DNA of 64,000 nucleotides from Ciona savignyi (Eukaryota; Chordata; Ascidiacea; Phlebobranchia; Cionidae). Below, piece by piece: positions 46,580 through 60,000 of this stretch. The notes under the pieces are model-generated. The model saw only the letters and a program-made list of their open reading frames with translations, did no database searches and was not told the origin of the DNA. The DNA lies in the NCBI GenBank assembly GCA_000149265.1, contig CH003390.1:145324-209323 (forward strand), read 5' to 3'. Every line of letters begins with the position of its first letter. Within the stretch, counting starts at the first letter, position 1. The position numbers were made by a program, and so were the translations under genes.

Positions 46580-46930
46580 TACATGGGCGGCCGGATGTGA
46601 CGAGTGGGTCTCTTAGTCATTGCTTTTAAACGAGTATTTTGCTGAGTAAAACTTTGGTGATTCCCCAAAGTTTCTTTGGTTGGAAGCAGTATGTGCTAGG
46701 CTGGTGTTCTCGTTTATAGCTGTAAAGTTTTGTAATAGTGGAGCAGTATTTTGTGAAATAAAGGTGTTGAATGTCATCTGCTAGCTTTTTTTTTCGAGAA
46801 AAAGTTTCCGATGTACGGAGGGGTATGAGTTCAAAATGTTCATTGAGTTTGGGTTGTAGATCCGCAAGCTTTAAAAAATCTAAGGCCTATTGTGGCAGAA
46901 TTTCGAGTGAAAGCCCATTTTGTTTGGTTA
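46580..46930 (+). repeat. Four-copy dispersed repeat, copy 4
   Basis: GGATGTGACGAGTGGGTCTC to TGTGGCAGAATTTCGAGTG. Confidence 0.75.
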
Positions 46931-46939
46931 GTTAAGTGA

Positions 46940-47285
46940 CCAAGAGAGTAAACCATCTCAATCATACACAACACACTGCAATAACTTCGGTAACCCGACG
47001 GTAGGCGCGAGATGATATGATGATTGCCCGTGTTGTAATGTCCCTTTATGGGTTATTGAATCGAAACTGGTCGGTATTTGACAGGTTGTGTCCTTGGGCA
47101 AGGCACTTAACGGACATTGCCCGAACCCAGCATATTAATGGGTTCTACCAAATTGAAGGAACGTGTTAATTATACACAACACATTGCAATAGCTCTGGTA
47201 ACCCGACGGTGGGCGCGAGGTAATCTGACGATTGCCCGTGTATTAACCCACTTGTTTTCCAATTCACGGGGATAAACATGAATTT
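46940..47285 (+). mobile_element. Two tRNA-derived SINE pieces in tandem
   Basis: A 3' fragment (about 46940-47032) is followed by a copy from GAAACTGGTCGGTATTTGAC to GGATAAACATGAAT (47046-47285). Confidence 0.7.
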
Positions 47286-47289
47286 ACAA

Positions 47290-48180
47290 AATGGCCGCGA
47301 AGTCAACATATAAATCTTCTTGTGTTTCTTATAATAACAAGAATTAAAATTCCACACTTACAATACAACAATACCCTATTAAAGAGTGATTATGACGCGT
47401 TAAAGGACCGCTGATTTTCGCTATCCGAAATATTGCGCCGTTGGTGGTCAAATAATACAAACGCTATCTGTCCGTTGTTCACAAAATTAACTATGACATC
47501 ACAGTGCGTTCCCTGCGGTAATAATTGTGTTTGTTGTCAGTGGCAACAATACGTCGATCCAAAGCACATTGTTACGTTTCTCGTCATAATAGACCTTTGT
47601 TTTAAAACAATTAACTATAGCTGTGACGTGTTGGGCTTTGCGACCAATCAAAGCAGTTTATTAAATAATGACGAATTATTGAATATACGGTTATATATAC
47701 CGAGAAAAATCTAGAAAGAACCCACTGTATTTATTGCATGTAAACTGAAGCAACCAATTGTAAATTCTAGTGAATCAACAATGCTAACCTCTTTATTAAT
47801 CTCTTGATCAATTTGTTATGTTTTGTTTATAGTTGACACGTTTTCGACTTTTATTTTGTTAATGTAATTGAAGCGCAAGAGGGCGTAAAAGGGGCGTTAA
47901 ATAAAATATCGCATCCACAGTGGGTTTAACTGTACGGTTGTGTTGCCGAATGGTTGGGGATTTAAAACTAAGCACGGTAAAAAACAGTCGCTTTAGAAAA
48001 GTTATTACAGTGTGTTGTGTACATACTTAAGGCGTTACTACTTTATTAGTTTAACCAATTATCCATTAAAGCGTGCTGTACATTTCTAGGGGGCGGGTTA
48101 GAAGCGCATAAATCCTATATTGTTCAAACGCGAATGATCCACTAATTAAGTGGGCTATGCAAAGTGGAATCCGTCAATAG
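47290..48180. other. No supported gene
   Basis: A 93-codon plus-strand ORF at 47433-47714 is Cys-rich in its first half (CVPCGNNCVCC) but has no signal peptide, partner exon or recognisable domain. 47935-47985 is a head fragment of the second tRNA-like family. Confidence 0.35.
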
Positions 48181-48182
48181 TA

Positions 48183-48458
48183 TAAAATATTCATTTTTAC
48201 CCCCGTGAATGGAAAAACCAAGGGGGTTACCACACGGGCAATCGTCAGATCACCTCGCGCCCATCGTCGGGTTACCAGAGCTATTGCAGTGTGTTGTATG
48301 TGATAGACACGTTCCTTCGTGATTTGGTAGTAACCCATTAATTCGCTGGGTTCGGGCCATGTCCGTAAAGTGCCTTGCCCAAGGACAAAAACAGACTAGC
48401 TAGCGACCAGTTTCGACCTTTAACCCTTCGGCTAAAAGGCGAATAGACTTATCTGTCG
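48183..48458 (-). mobile_element. tRNA-derived SINE, full length
   Basis: ATATTCATTTTTACCCCCGTG to AAAAGGCGAATAGACTTATC. Confidence 0.8.
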
Positions 48459-48834
48459 GACGAATAGCTAGTCGGTTGTGTCTTTGAACAAGACACTTTG
48501 GTGGTTTATGGTTAACTCGACCGATTTAAACACTGAATATTCACAAAAACGATCTAGTGAAGATCCATGGTGGGTTCAAAATCTAGTCCGATAAAAAATA
48601 TAAAAAATGGTTGCCTTTATTTGTTAAGTCATGTGGTCGAATGATTAAAGAGGCCAAATAATGTACCTATTTTCTTAAAGCTCTGGTAACTCGACTGTGG
48701 CACGAAGTTATCTCAAAAGCTTCGCTTATATTTCCCCCTGACGTTGAACAAAATATTAAAACTATCCCCGATTGATTTAGGTATCAAACGCGCAATTTTA
48801 AATTATTTGCTCAATAGCGCCAAATAACGGATAC

Positions 48835-48962
48835 ATATAAAACACACTGCAATAGATCCGATAACCCGACGGTGGGCGCGAGGTGAACTGACGGTTACTC
48901 GTGTGATAATGGGCCTGTATCCTAGCCCATTTACGGGGATAACACATGAGTATCCTTTACTA
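48835..48962 (+). mobile_element. tRNA-derived SINE, 3' half
   Basis: AACACACTGCAATAGATCCG to GAGTATCC. Confidence 0.7.
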
Positions 48963-49025
48963 TCCAACCTGTTTGCAGTCAGGATATGACATGTGATGAA
49001 CAGTCGTCAGCCCATTTAAGTATAG

Positions 49026-49316
49026 GTATATTATATTCATGTTTATCCTCGTGAATGGGAAAACCAAGGGGGTTAACACACGGGCAATCATCAGATCACC
49101 CCGCGCCCACCGTCGGGTTACCGAAACTATTGCAGTGTGTCGTGTATGATTCACACGGTTCTTTAATTTAGTAGAACACATTAATCCACTGGGTTCAGGC
49201 AATGTCCGGTAAATGTCTCGCCCAAGGACACACCAGACTAGCTAGAGACCAGTTTCGCACCTGCAACCCTTCGGCAGAAAGGCGGCTCACTAAACCACCA
49301 GACTAATCTGTCGGAC
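49026..49316 (-). mobile_element. tRNA-derived SINE, full length
   Basis: One of the best preserved copies; head ends CAGACTAATCTGTCGGAC. Confidence 0.85.
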
Positions 49317-49765
49317 AAAGTGATTGTTGTTTCACGCCACAATAAGGCTATCCAACAGATTATGTTACACCTGGAGTCGTCGTATGTAAGCCATATGCCG
49401 TGGAAGTAAAGGCCAACTGCACATAAAAAATATAATGAAAAACGACAGGACTCAAGAACAGACTCCCAAACTACGTTGGTAACGCGTGTGGCGTAAAATT
49501 TGGCCTGAAACGTTGTCTGAAAGGTCGTATAAATAATTCATCCACATATTCGCACCAGCCTGTCTAGCCACTTACTAATTCAAAGATTCTGCTGAAAAGC
49601 GCCGTGAACAACGGGTCTATTAAATTCTGAAGGCCCCGGAAGCAGTAAAATAGTAATTTTATGATTCAATTATTTCTATTTTATGTGGAATGTTTCAGAC
49701 AGATGACGCCACAGCTAAAATTGTACAGTATTACAGTAAGATACTATTCGTTATAGTATATAGTC

Positions 49766-50071
49766 CAGCGTTTCTCAAACTATGGGTCGCGACCCACCGG
49801 TGGGTCGCGAAAGGAATCTTGGTGGGTCGTGAAAAGTTATAGAAAGCTCTGATTAACTATACTGGCTATTTCCTATACAAAAATCAAGGGGAAATTATTA
49901 TAATTGTGACATCACACAATCTTGAATCGTGGCGTGATCCCAGAGGTGCGTTCCTTTGCAACGATAGCGTAACCTAGAAACCAACAACAACTATATATAA
50001 ATTTAAGTGGGTCGCCATAAATTGTGGTAATTAATAGTGGGTCCCAACTCTAAAAAGTTTAAGAACCACTG
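49766..50071. mobile_element. hAT-type MITE, GGGTCGCG family
   Basis: Ends CAGCGTTTCTCAAACT and AGTTTAAGAACCACTG. Internal GGGTCGCGACCCACCGGTGG is itself palindromic. Target duplication imperfect. Confidence 0.8.
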
Positions 50072-50083
50072 GTATATACGATC

Positions 50084-50338
50084 GTGTGGCCGATTGATTA
50101 ACGCCACCGATACAAACATACACCCACTTACAAACAAACAAAACGGTGTTTGCAATGAGCCCATTCCGGGTTCGAAACTAAAGCCAAACAAAAAAAGATA
50201 CAATTCCTTATTTATAAGTTATTTAAGAGCGATGTGGCTGAATGGTTAACGCGACCGATACATATGCCAATACCATACAAGTATGGTATTAGGGAGGAGC
50301 CCATCATGGGTTTGAAACTTAGGCCGCCAATATAAAAC
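50084..50338 (+). mobile_element. Second tRNA-like family, two tandem copies
   Basis: Copies 50084-50200 and 50228-50338, each with a GTGGC(C/T)GA head, GAGCCCAT block and A-rich tail. Confidence 0.8.
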
Positions 50339-50972
50339 ATTTGAGCGTTCAAAATATATGAATGTAATTGTTGGTGCATTAATTTATGACTTATTTTTTC
50401 GGCTACCGCAAACGGTCTTACCGGTTAAGCTAACTGGCTGAACAAATATACACAGTAGTAGGATATTATTTCATTTAGAATTATATATAAAAATGTGCCA
50501 GTACCACCTATACCTATCTCTCGTAAAATCCATAGATATAATTAGCCGATGTTTGTTGGCGTTGTAGATTGTTTTATAAAAATCTGATAAAAAGTGACTT
50601 TATTTTGTGAAGCGGGTTTAACACAACTCAATCCGTGATCACATGGTCGAATACCTTGTTATGACGTTTGCATTGATACGTCATAGATCAAAGAAAAAAG
50701 GCTGTCAATCATCAACCTTATCTCATTCTCATGGGAGTGAGCGTCTTAATTCCATTGGATTTCCGGCTTTCAAGCGACAAGTATTTGGTCTTATCTGATT
50801 TAAGGAACCAAATTTCGGAGAAGCGCTTTGAGTCTTTGGGAAAGTTTCCATTTCATTTGAACAAATTATTCATGGATTAAGTATCGCATTAATACGATAA
50901 TATGTGATGTGTACTAGCGCATGCTGGGGTGTATTGTATATCGAGAACTATATGTTGTATATAGGCTTAAAC

Positions 50973-51160
50973 CATGGGGTGGGCAACTTCTCTAGTCGAC
51001 GGGCCAGATATTGGAAAATGAAGTTCTTGGTGGGCCGGATAATTACATGAATATTATTCAATATCTTAATTACAGGGTATGGTTAGATACAGTCTGTGGC
51101 TCGGTCAAAATTCCTTCATGGGCTGGACCCGGCCAGCGGGCCGTATGTTGTCCATTCCTG
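50973..51160. mobile_element. hAT-like MITE, GGGCCG family
   Basis: Begins CATGGGGTGGGCAAC and ends GTTGTCCATTCCTG, partly inverted. Flanks GCTTAAAC and GCTTTTAT share five of eight positions. Confidence 0.5.
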
Positions 51161-51278
51161 GCTTTTATGTAAAATATATAGAACGAGGTCTGCTGGTATT
51201 TAACGCAAAATTACTTAACCAACTTACGAAGACAAATAATATTTTAATCTTAGAAGAAGTTTTGTTGTCGTACTACAC

Positions 51279-51537
51279 CAGGAGTCGGCAACCCGCGGTT
51301 CTTTCATCCTTCTATAATGCAGCTCTTGTTAATTTTTGTTTTGCTACTGTAGCGAGCGGTTAAATAAGCTTAATACCCATGCATAAGTAAAACAACAGAA
51401 GAAAACGCGGATTAATCTCACAGTGCTATTTTTCCTTTTTTGCGAAAATTTTATTAGTTTTGCGACTCCCAGTTATATTTATTTAGTGGAATATTGGTTA
51501 AAATCGCTCTTGAAGTTTAAAAGGTTGCCTACCCATG
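51279..51537. mobile_element. hAT-type MITE with perfect 8-bp target duplication
   Basis: Ends CAGGAGTCGGCAACC and GGTTGCCTACCCATG are inverted with three mismatches. TACTACAC lies on both sides (51271-51278, 51538-51545). Confidence 0.9.
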
Positions 51538-51774
51538 TACTACACCCTTATATATTTCCGGTTTATTATTTAGATTTTTGAAAAGATGGGAACAGACCCA
51601 ATTACATATATTTACAAGCAATCGAAACACCTGTTCCATTATGTAGAGATAGGCGTATTTGAATTACATGGTTCAATGAAATTAGCTTAAAGTTAAACAG
51701 ACCATATATTATCAACCGGGCTTGACATATTGAGTTTGCTTTTATTTACTTGATGTGTTTTATTTCCTGAATGG

Positions 51775-52025
51775 GAAAAACTGTAAGAATGGAAAGAGGG
51801 AAGGAGGGAAACTGCTAACTTCACTTAAGACGACTTCAGCTTTACGAATAGTGTTTTGGCAGAGTTTACAATTACAATTATAGTTAATTCCGGCGTTAAA
51901 ATTAGTGTTAGGGCAGTGTTAGAAGAATTGTTAGTTTTAGGTTTAAAAATAGTATTGGGGGCACAGTTAGAATTAGTTTCCATACTTTTAGCGAACAGTT
52001 TCGTTTGTGTTATCTTCCATTACAC
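51775..52025. mobile_element. GGAGGGAAA-type MITE, degenerate
   Basis: AATGGAAAGAGGGAAGGAGG with GGAAACTGCTAACTTCAC at left; TTTTAGCGAACAGTTTCG at right. Confidence 0.55.
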
Positions 52026-52029
52026 TAAT

Positions 52030-53940
52030 GGTGTAAATATTTAGGTTAAAACGTCCAGACGCATGTAAAGTAAAGAACCGTCTTTAAAAATACACAATCT
52101 AATCTATGTAAATGAGTTTTAAAATCAATAAAGTTAAAATTATCTAGGATAATAAGATACTCCATCTATATACAGTATATACACATATATTAGAAATAGC
52201 ATTGGACAAGAAAAAGGGTTATATGAAGGTCAAATAGAGTAGTTTGCTGTTTTATACTTCGGGGAGAATAGACAGCATATTCAAATATTTATGGCGGTAA
52301 AACAATACAATGGACCATTATTACACAAGATAAGACGTACAACCAACCAGCAGCAGACGACATTACAGGCAAAATGTTTACACTATCTACCCTATTTTAA
52401 ACGACCGACTTATTTTCTGTGCCAAGCTACAAATAAACCGTAAAACGCCATTATGTTATTACCCATTTAAGGTGGCTTTACGTGTATTTATCCACTTACA
52501 ATAATAGCCTCGAATGTAAATTTATAATACATTTAATCGCTTTCGCAATTGCTGGTTTAAAACTAGCACAGTTTAGCACGATATGAGCTATACTAGTTAG
52601 CTGTAACAACTTAGAATCAACGCATATATATAACTTATGGCTTGGTAAAAAAATAACTTTGTAAACAAAAGATTTTCCGGGGCAGTGTTTTTAATGTCAA
52701 TTAAGTGTTTACCATGGCGATTATTTGTTTGAATACTTTAAAAGCATACAGATACAGTATATCTATATATAAGTGTTAGTATTACATAGTTTAAGGTAGG
52801 CGCGGGCGGGGAACACCCTGACAAGCCCTTTTTTTGTCATGTACAGCGATATCGTACGATTCTCTTCCGACCGGAAAAATTCCAACTCCAATCCACAACC
52901 ATACTTACATAATAAATTAGCTTTGACAGGCAAAATACGGTCTAGACTCCAGACGTAAGATCGATAGTAAACTGTTTATAAAAATCATTTATTTCTAAAA
53001 TTATAAAATACAATTAAATATTGTAAATAAAACGTCTAAATATAGCATTTATAACAAATAATTGACCTCTATTTAACCTAGAGTAACCCCGGGCAGATGT
53101 TACTATAATGGCCGCTTGGCATATAGTAACCTTAGCCCATTGTGGTAAGGTAGGCGGGACTTTAAAAGCATTAAATAATGATTTCGGTGGGTCGTAAATC
53201 TAGTATTTACCAAATATTTAGTGAAGCGTAGTTGTAAACGAGGTGTAGCGGACTGAAAAAGAAAACTGGTAACACTTATCCCAAGAACAGGCGTTTTTTT
53301 CCGTCGAGAATAATCAAGCAGACCACTCAAAGCGATTATAGCTTCGTAAAGGTTGATTAGTTTTGAAAGGAACGTGGTATTTACGTTCTTGGAGTGGTTA
53401 ATACACTCTGTAGTAGGCCTCTCGTTCAGGTTTCCCTTATGTTTACACAGTGGAATACACGGGAATGGAAGGCGGTCAAACCAACAGGCCAGTATTAGCA
53501 AACACGCTGTACAATTTAGTTCCTAGATATAATGTAAACGAAAGGCTTAAAGTGATAACAAATTGTTTGTATGTCAATATTGTAACCATAAAACAGTTAG
53601 GCCTATACCGAAGTTAATTATTATTAGGGAAACGTTTGTTAAAAAAAAACAGGAAAAGACTTTATTATCTTACTATCGTTGCTTTAATCTGTATTGCTGT
53701 AGAATTTAAGTAGATTAGTTTTTAGAATTAAAGTTTCAATTTTACTTTTTTTAAAAACTCTTTTGATGTTGTAAATAGAAAAGGGCAAAACTGCTCGCTA
53801 AATGATCGTCAAGGCAGTTAATAGGGTTAGTGGTTTGGAGTTGGCGATATAGGCCAACTTACCCTGATTGCCCTTATGAAGTTGGGAAAAATCGTGAATT
53901 TACCAGCCGATTAATTAAATTACATTAAGCTAATGCTAAC
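52030..53940. other. No supported gene; one long minus-strand ORF
   Basis: The minus strand at 53103-53501 is open for 132 codons and lacks an ATG at its start. Its first part reads CLLILACWFDRLPFPCIPLC, like the end of a signal peptide. An AG (GTACAG) precedes it. It may be an internal exon of an unrecognised secreted protein; no partner exon found. Confidence 0.25.
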
Positions 53941-54011
53941 TTATGCTAAAATGTACATTTACTTGTCAATTTAACCTTGTTGTTTTTATTTCAAGTCGAA
54001 GGTTTAGAGAA

Positions 54012-57000
54012 ATGAAATCGACCTTGCTATTTTGCTTTTGTTTTGTTTTCATTTCATTCGGGGTCCTCGGAAAAGTGGGTAAAAATTGCCCAGCGGGAAT
54101 TCCCCTATGTCGGTGTAGAAGAAAGGGGGTTGTGATTTGTAAGAAAACTGATTGCTTGCAAAGACTACCTACTGGAAACATAACGTTAGAGGAAGGTCGA
54201 CAAATAACTAGTATCGTGGTTTCAAGGTAAGAATTTAAGTGAACTACTGTAGTCTTGCCGTTTTATTATGTCTTCTTAACTTAAAATATTTGTGGAATTT
54301 TTCTTTAATGAGGTAAAAGGAGAGAGAAAATAAACTAAAGTCTGTTTTAGTATGTACAGCGGGAAGTAGTAAAAATAAGGAAATATTTTACGACGAAAAT
54401 GCCGAAATTTTTCCTATTCCCCAACTCCACTCTAACGGCGTTGAGTTATAAAAAGATAATGCAGAAATATTACTGATTATACCACAAAAGGCAAACTGGA
54501 AAAGCAATACAATGAAAATCGTTATAGTATTATAGTACGCCATCTAAAAATACAAAATTAAAACAATTTAAGAAATATAAAACCCAAATAAAATCACGCT
54601 CAATTATTCAAAATTAGGTAAAACCTTGTTAACACAAGATAAATCGCTATTAAGAGTGCTCAGTATAGATAAAGTATAGACCACCGGTACGTTATAGGTT
54701 GTTCACGTTTTATTTCCGTAAATGCGAAAACGCCAGAGAGCTTTATCACGTGGCCAATCGACATACGACCTCACGCATACCGTCTGGTCACCGGAGATTT
54801 TAAAGTGAATTGTACAAAATTAGGGGCCGTTTTTGTTCAAACCGTTAAAGTACCGGTTTCAGGCGACGGTCGTTAAGTGCTTTGCTCAACATCGAAGCTA
54901 CATCTGTCGCCTTACTACAGCACACTTTTTACCAGGCTAATAATTTTGATTTGAACACTTTCGAGTTTTATTTTTTTGTTAGGTTTGGCGACCTCGTCTG
55001 GCTATGTTATAGCTCCGATAACCCTATGGTGGGCGCGAGGTGATCTGATGATTGCGGTGTGTTAACCCCCTTGTGTTTTCCCACATATGGGGACAAATTT
55101 GAATTTCTATAAAGGATAAACTATCCTAGTACGTCAATTCCGAAAACGACCATAAGTTTATTATGCTTATTTGTTGGCCCAGTTGCGATAACACGTTGTC
55201 ATATAAGTACTTCAACGTGTATCGACCCATTTAAGACCAATTGGACGAGGCAACGTCCGTTAATAACTACTACGATGTTTAGATAAGATGACATGAAGCA
55301 TGTTGGTAAGAAGGATTTGAAAATCAGGTCCTGATAAAATGCGGAAAACGGAACAACGGAAATTAATACTAATTCCGTACTCAACCTGACAACGAAAAGG
55401 CGGATAAATTATTGATTCTATTTTTATGCACATAAGAAAAAGTTGTAACTTTAATTCAATTCCAAGCGCGAAATATAAAAAAATGGGGATTTAAACATCC
55501 GGTCCTGATAATTGGAGAAATATGAAACCATGGAAATGTATAGTAATGTCGAACCCGCACTTACTAGCAACGTTAAGGTAAAACAACGAAAAGGCGGAAA
55601 ACTTAATTTCAATTCATGATATTTTTGGAGTTTTAACTGCCAATATATGTACATAAAGAAAGACAGTAACTCGAAAATTAAAAAAAAACTAACCAATAAC
55701 CACTAATCACTAACCCACGCTAGCGGCGTTACAGAGAATTTTAACTGCCCTTAATCATTTTCCTTATTTTATTTCTTTCTTACCGCCTTTTGGCATTAAT
55801 CTTAACAATAAGTACAAACATCAAAAACCGCCTGGCACACCACCGGCTCTACCGAGACAGCATACCAATTCATTCACCGAATATTAATAAGACAAATGGG
55901 TTCTGCGGTATCAGGATAAAAGGCCTCTTATCCGTTTGTTCCTTTTGTACTTATACACCGGCATTTCATAATCCATAAGGCGCATGTTGATTTATCGAGC
56001 GGCTTCTGTATGTACAGACATACCTAACATAATCACACTTATTACTTTTTACAAGTTTTAATTTTCTGAATATAGTTGGTATACCTAAATATGCATAAGA
56101 AAATTGTGTATGTTACTTAAGATGCCCTTTAGTTTTAATATAACTCATTAATCAACTGTTTAGGCGATGCCCGCTAAGTGCCTTGCCCAATGACACAACC
56201 GCCTAGCCAGCTACCAGTATCGAATCTGTAACCCTTCGGCTGAAATACGACGCACCAAACCATTCAGCCGAAGGGTTAGAAATTTAAAACTGGCCACTAG
56301 CTATTCGATTGTGTCCTTGGGCAAGTCACTTAACGGACATTGCCTGAACCCAGCGGATTAATGGGTTCTACCAAATTGAAGGAATGTTGTATCATACACA
56401 ACACACTGCAATAGCCCCGGTAACCTAGCGGTGGGCGCGAAGTGATCTGACGATTGCCCGTGTGTTAACTCCCTTGGTTTTCCCATTCACGGGAATACAC
56501 ATAAATATCCTATCCTTACTATCCTATGATATAAAGCAATCCACTTGTTGAAAAACTGAAACCAATTAAATTGGGTTTAAATTTAAACATTTTTTGTTGA
56601 TAATTTTTACATAGTAAAACCCAAACTCATTAACATATTCTTAAACCCAGGCAGCGCAGTTTTGAAATCATCCGTTCACGTGATCTTACAGTGTTGCCAA
56701 ATTTAAAAAGCGCTCGTTTTTTCGACAACGGTATCTATGCGGTGTTGCGTGGGGCATTTTCGTACACACCCAACATTGAACGGTAAGCATATATCGATAT
56801 TCTATATCATGTATTACTGTGTTGGATATTTACGTGGCTAGTACATGTGCAGTAATTGGCCTGGAGCAATGTAAAGTGGCTTACTCAGGTGCACAGTTAT
56901 ACAACTTATGTCTACAGTCGAGTTGCTGGAGCTATAACAGTGTTTGGATGGTTGGTTTATTTATATCCTTGTGAAAGCCAGGCTTTATCCACAAGTATCA

Positions 57001-60000
57001 TAAGACACCTTGTGCCCATAGTTCAGTTGCTGGGGCTATTACAGGAGTGTGTAGATAATCAGACACGACTTTCAATTTGGACGACTGATTAAATACCACT
57101 GGGTTGGAGCAATGTAAAGTGGCTTGCTCAGGTGCACAGTAATACACCTCATGCCCACAGTCGAGCATAGGAATACACCTCATGCCACAGTCGAGTTAAT
57201 GGAGCTATCACAGTGTGTGGACATTCAGACATGACTTTCAAGCAATCTAGGTGAAGTGGCGAAAATGGAACAGATCCGATCGAGACGTAGTTTTGTTACA
57301 ACTCCGGAAATCGCTTAACTTACAAGTAGTGGTTTCCATTGATAGCGGAACAATGGTTTCTCCGGTTACACAATGGCCATTGTCCGCATTCAAGAAACAA
57401 AAACTGGTTATCGTGCAAGCGTGTAATAGCTTCCACCACATGTGTAAATGACGGGTTGTTTCGTCATAGTCCAATGTCCAATGACGTAATAAATGGTATT
57501 GTGAGATATCGACTACTTATGGCAAGGGTGGAAACCAGTCCGTATGAAAGCGACGTCCACATTGATAGATTGTAGATTGAAACCAGTCACAAGTGGGTTG
57601 TGTCCTTTGTCAAATTACATAGTGGACATGGCTTGAATACAGTACAGTCGTGTGGCTGAATGGTTAGCGCGACCACATATACCGACTACTATAACGGTCC
57701 TTGTACCTAGCCCAACTTGGGCTTGAAACTCGGCTAAATAAATAAAAAAAAAACAAAAAAATTATGCCAAATTGTACGGTCGTGTAGCCGAATGGTTAAC
57801 GCGACCGATACATATAACAATTCTATATTAAAAAACGGTCTAAAATCATCATGCATCGAAACTTGAGCCAGTTATAAAATAACATTGCTCAAACACAGTG
57901 GCCTTATGGGTTGAACTATAACAGTGGAATGTAATGTATGACACATTGCAATTGCTTAGCGACCTTGGGCGCAAGGAAACAGACCGTTTATCGGGTGTGG
58001 TAAATAAACGGGTATGTTGCCGAATGGTTAACGCGACATACATATACTAACTTGTATACAAAAACGGTCTTAGTAAACGAGCCCATCATAGGTTCCAAAC
58101 TGGACCCGGTAAAAAAATGGATGCATTGTTTACGGAATAAACCCCACTATCCAACTTGTATATTTACGTGATTTTATTAAATGTTAAGCCAAATTCAATA
58201 CAACCTACTTGAACAGTTGATTACTTGTTATTTCCGCATTTTTAGGTTGGATTTGCATAAAAACCGACTCAGCGCGATACCACACGAGATAAAGTCGCTT
58301 CGGCATCTTCGGCAACTAAACTTGGGAGGGAACGAGATATCGTCCATACGATTTGACGCCTTCTCGGGGAACCCCCGTCTACAGAAACTCATTTTGAAGC
58401 GAAACAAGCTCGAGACATTTCCCGGCTCTCTGCCGCCATCGCTGGTGAAAATCTCAATCGGCGGGAATTTAATTCCAAGTTTCGGGGACTTGAGATATTT
58501 GAGCAACTTGAAGATTCTACGAGCTGAGTTCAATCGACTGACAACCATCGGGAGTAGCTCTTTACCGCCATCGCTGGCGGAATTGAGCATATGCAGCAAC
58601 GCATTATCGTCCGACGGACTCGATGTGTCGAATCTCACCAGGCTGAAGCGACTACGGCTTGGCGGGAACGTTGGCATTGGACCAATCACGAGGGAGACGT
58701 TTTTCAAAGGAGCCAATCGGCTTCGAGAATTGGAAATCGGTCATTCCAATATTGACGTCATTGAACCCGACTCCTTCGCTTGCATGCGACATCTCGTGGT
58801 TGTTGATATCGGGGGGAATTCCCTTCACACCGTTGACCAAGAGTTGTTCGCGCACAACGACAACCTTAGGCGGGTAATGGTTTCCGGGAATCCCCTACAG
58901 TGCGACTGCTTGCTGGTTTCAACCCTGGAAAGCTTGAATCAACGACTTCTTGGAAGATTTCCACGAGAAATAGATGGGTCGCCGAGGTATGTAAACGTTG
59001 TGCATTGTATGTCTGGCCTTTACAAAATTGCATGAATAGGATAGCTTATTCATGTATATACCGGTGGATGGGAAAACCAAGGGGTTAAAACACGGGAAAT
59101 CGATAGGTTAACTTGCAATTACAAATGATGTGTTAATATTCGACCAAATGTCAGTTCTAGTAATCGTGGGTCACCTTTTGGCAGGGATTGCTTATTGAAA
59201 TTCGGTTGGCTTCAGCCGATAGGTTCTGGGTTTAAAACTACTGTCGTGTGGTTGGGCAAGGCACTAAGCAACATTGCTTAAACCAACCGGATGTGTGGTT
59301 AAGCTTAAAAGGGTAGAAACGTGTCGATATCTATACAATATATAACAACGTACTGCATTAACTCCGTTAACCCGGCAGTGTCAGAGTAATGAATGCCTGT
59401 TGCGTTTATACGAATAAAACACATTTCTTAACCTTGGTCGTATTTAAAACGAGGCTCCATGCATTCTTGTTACATAACTCCAAAATGTCTCCTTGTTTCA
59501 CAATTCTCACATCTAACCGATTCTTCGTTTTCCAGGAGTTCAGCGGTTGATCTCGATCATGTAGTGTGCGCCGATGTGGATATGCGGTTGAAAGTCATGG
59601 AATTTGGAGGTGCGTGGGAACCTCGGGGTTTAGTTGGTTCCGCTATAACCCGAGATAAAATACTTTGCCTGTGGTTGTGTATTTCGCTATAACCCGAGAT
59701 TAGATTAAAAAACAAGCTTTCGTTTCTTGGATTGCGTTCTCACCGAGAGGTGACGTTTCGTGTGAACAAGTTAGCACACAGCTAAGCTCGTTACAGGCGT
59801 ACACATATACCGGGTACTAGTTTGACCACCATTCACACAGGGATTTTGCATTTTATTCCATTTTTCTGTGGTTAATGTCCGGCTGATTAGCTTGGTGGGT
59901 TAGTGCGTCGTATTTCAACCGAAAGGTTTAGGGATCGAAACTGGTCGCTAGCTAGTAGATTGTATCCTTGGGTAAGGCACTTCATAGTAGACATTTGCTG

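Larger units (their letters stand above)
54230..58240. other. Intron 1 of the LRR gene: repeats, no exon seen
   Basis: Holds degenerate SINE pieces near 54700-54960 (reverse) and 55003-55120 (forward), a SINE pair at 56125-56525, a local duplication near 55290-55670, a repeated CACAGTCGAGTT segment at 56840-57230, and three second-family tRNA-like repeats from 57648. Confidence 0.6.

Noticed and set aside
58228..58716. 162-codon minus-strand ORF
   Set aside because: Antisense shadow of the leucine-rich repeat exon.
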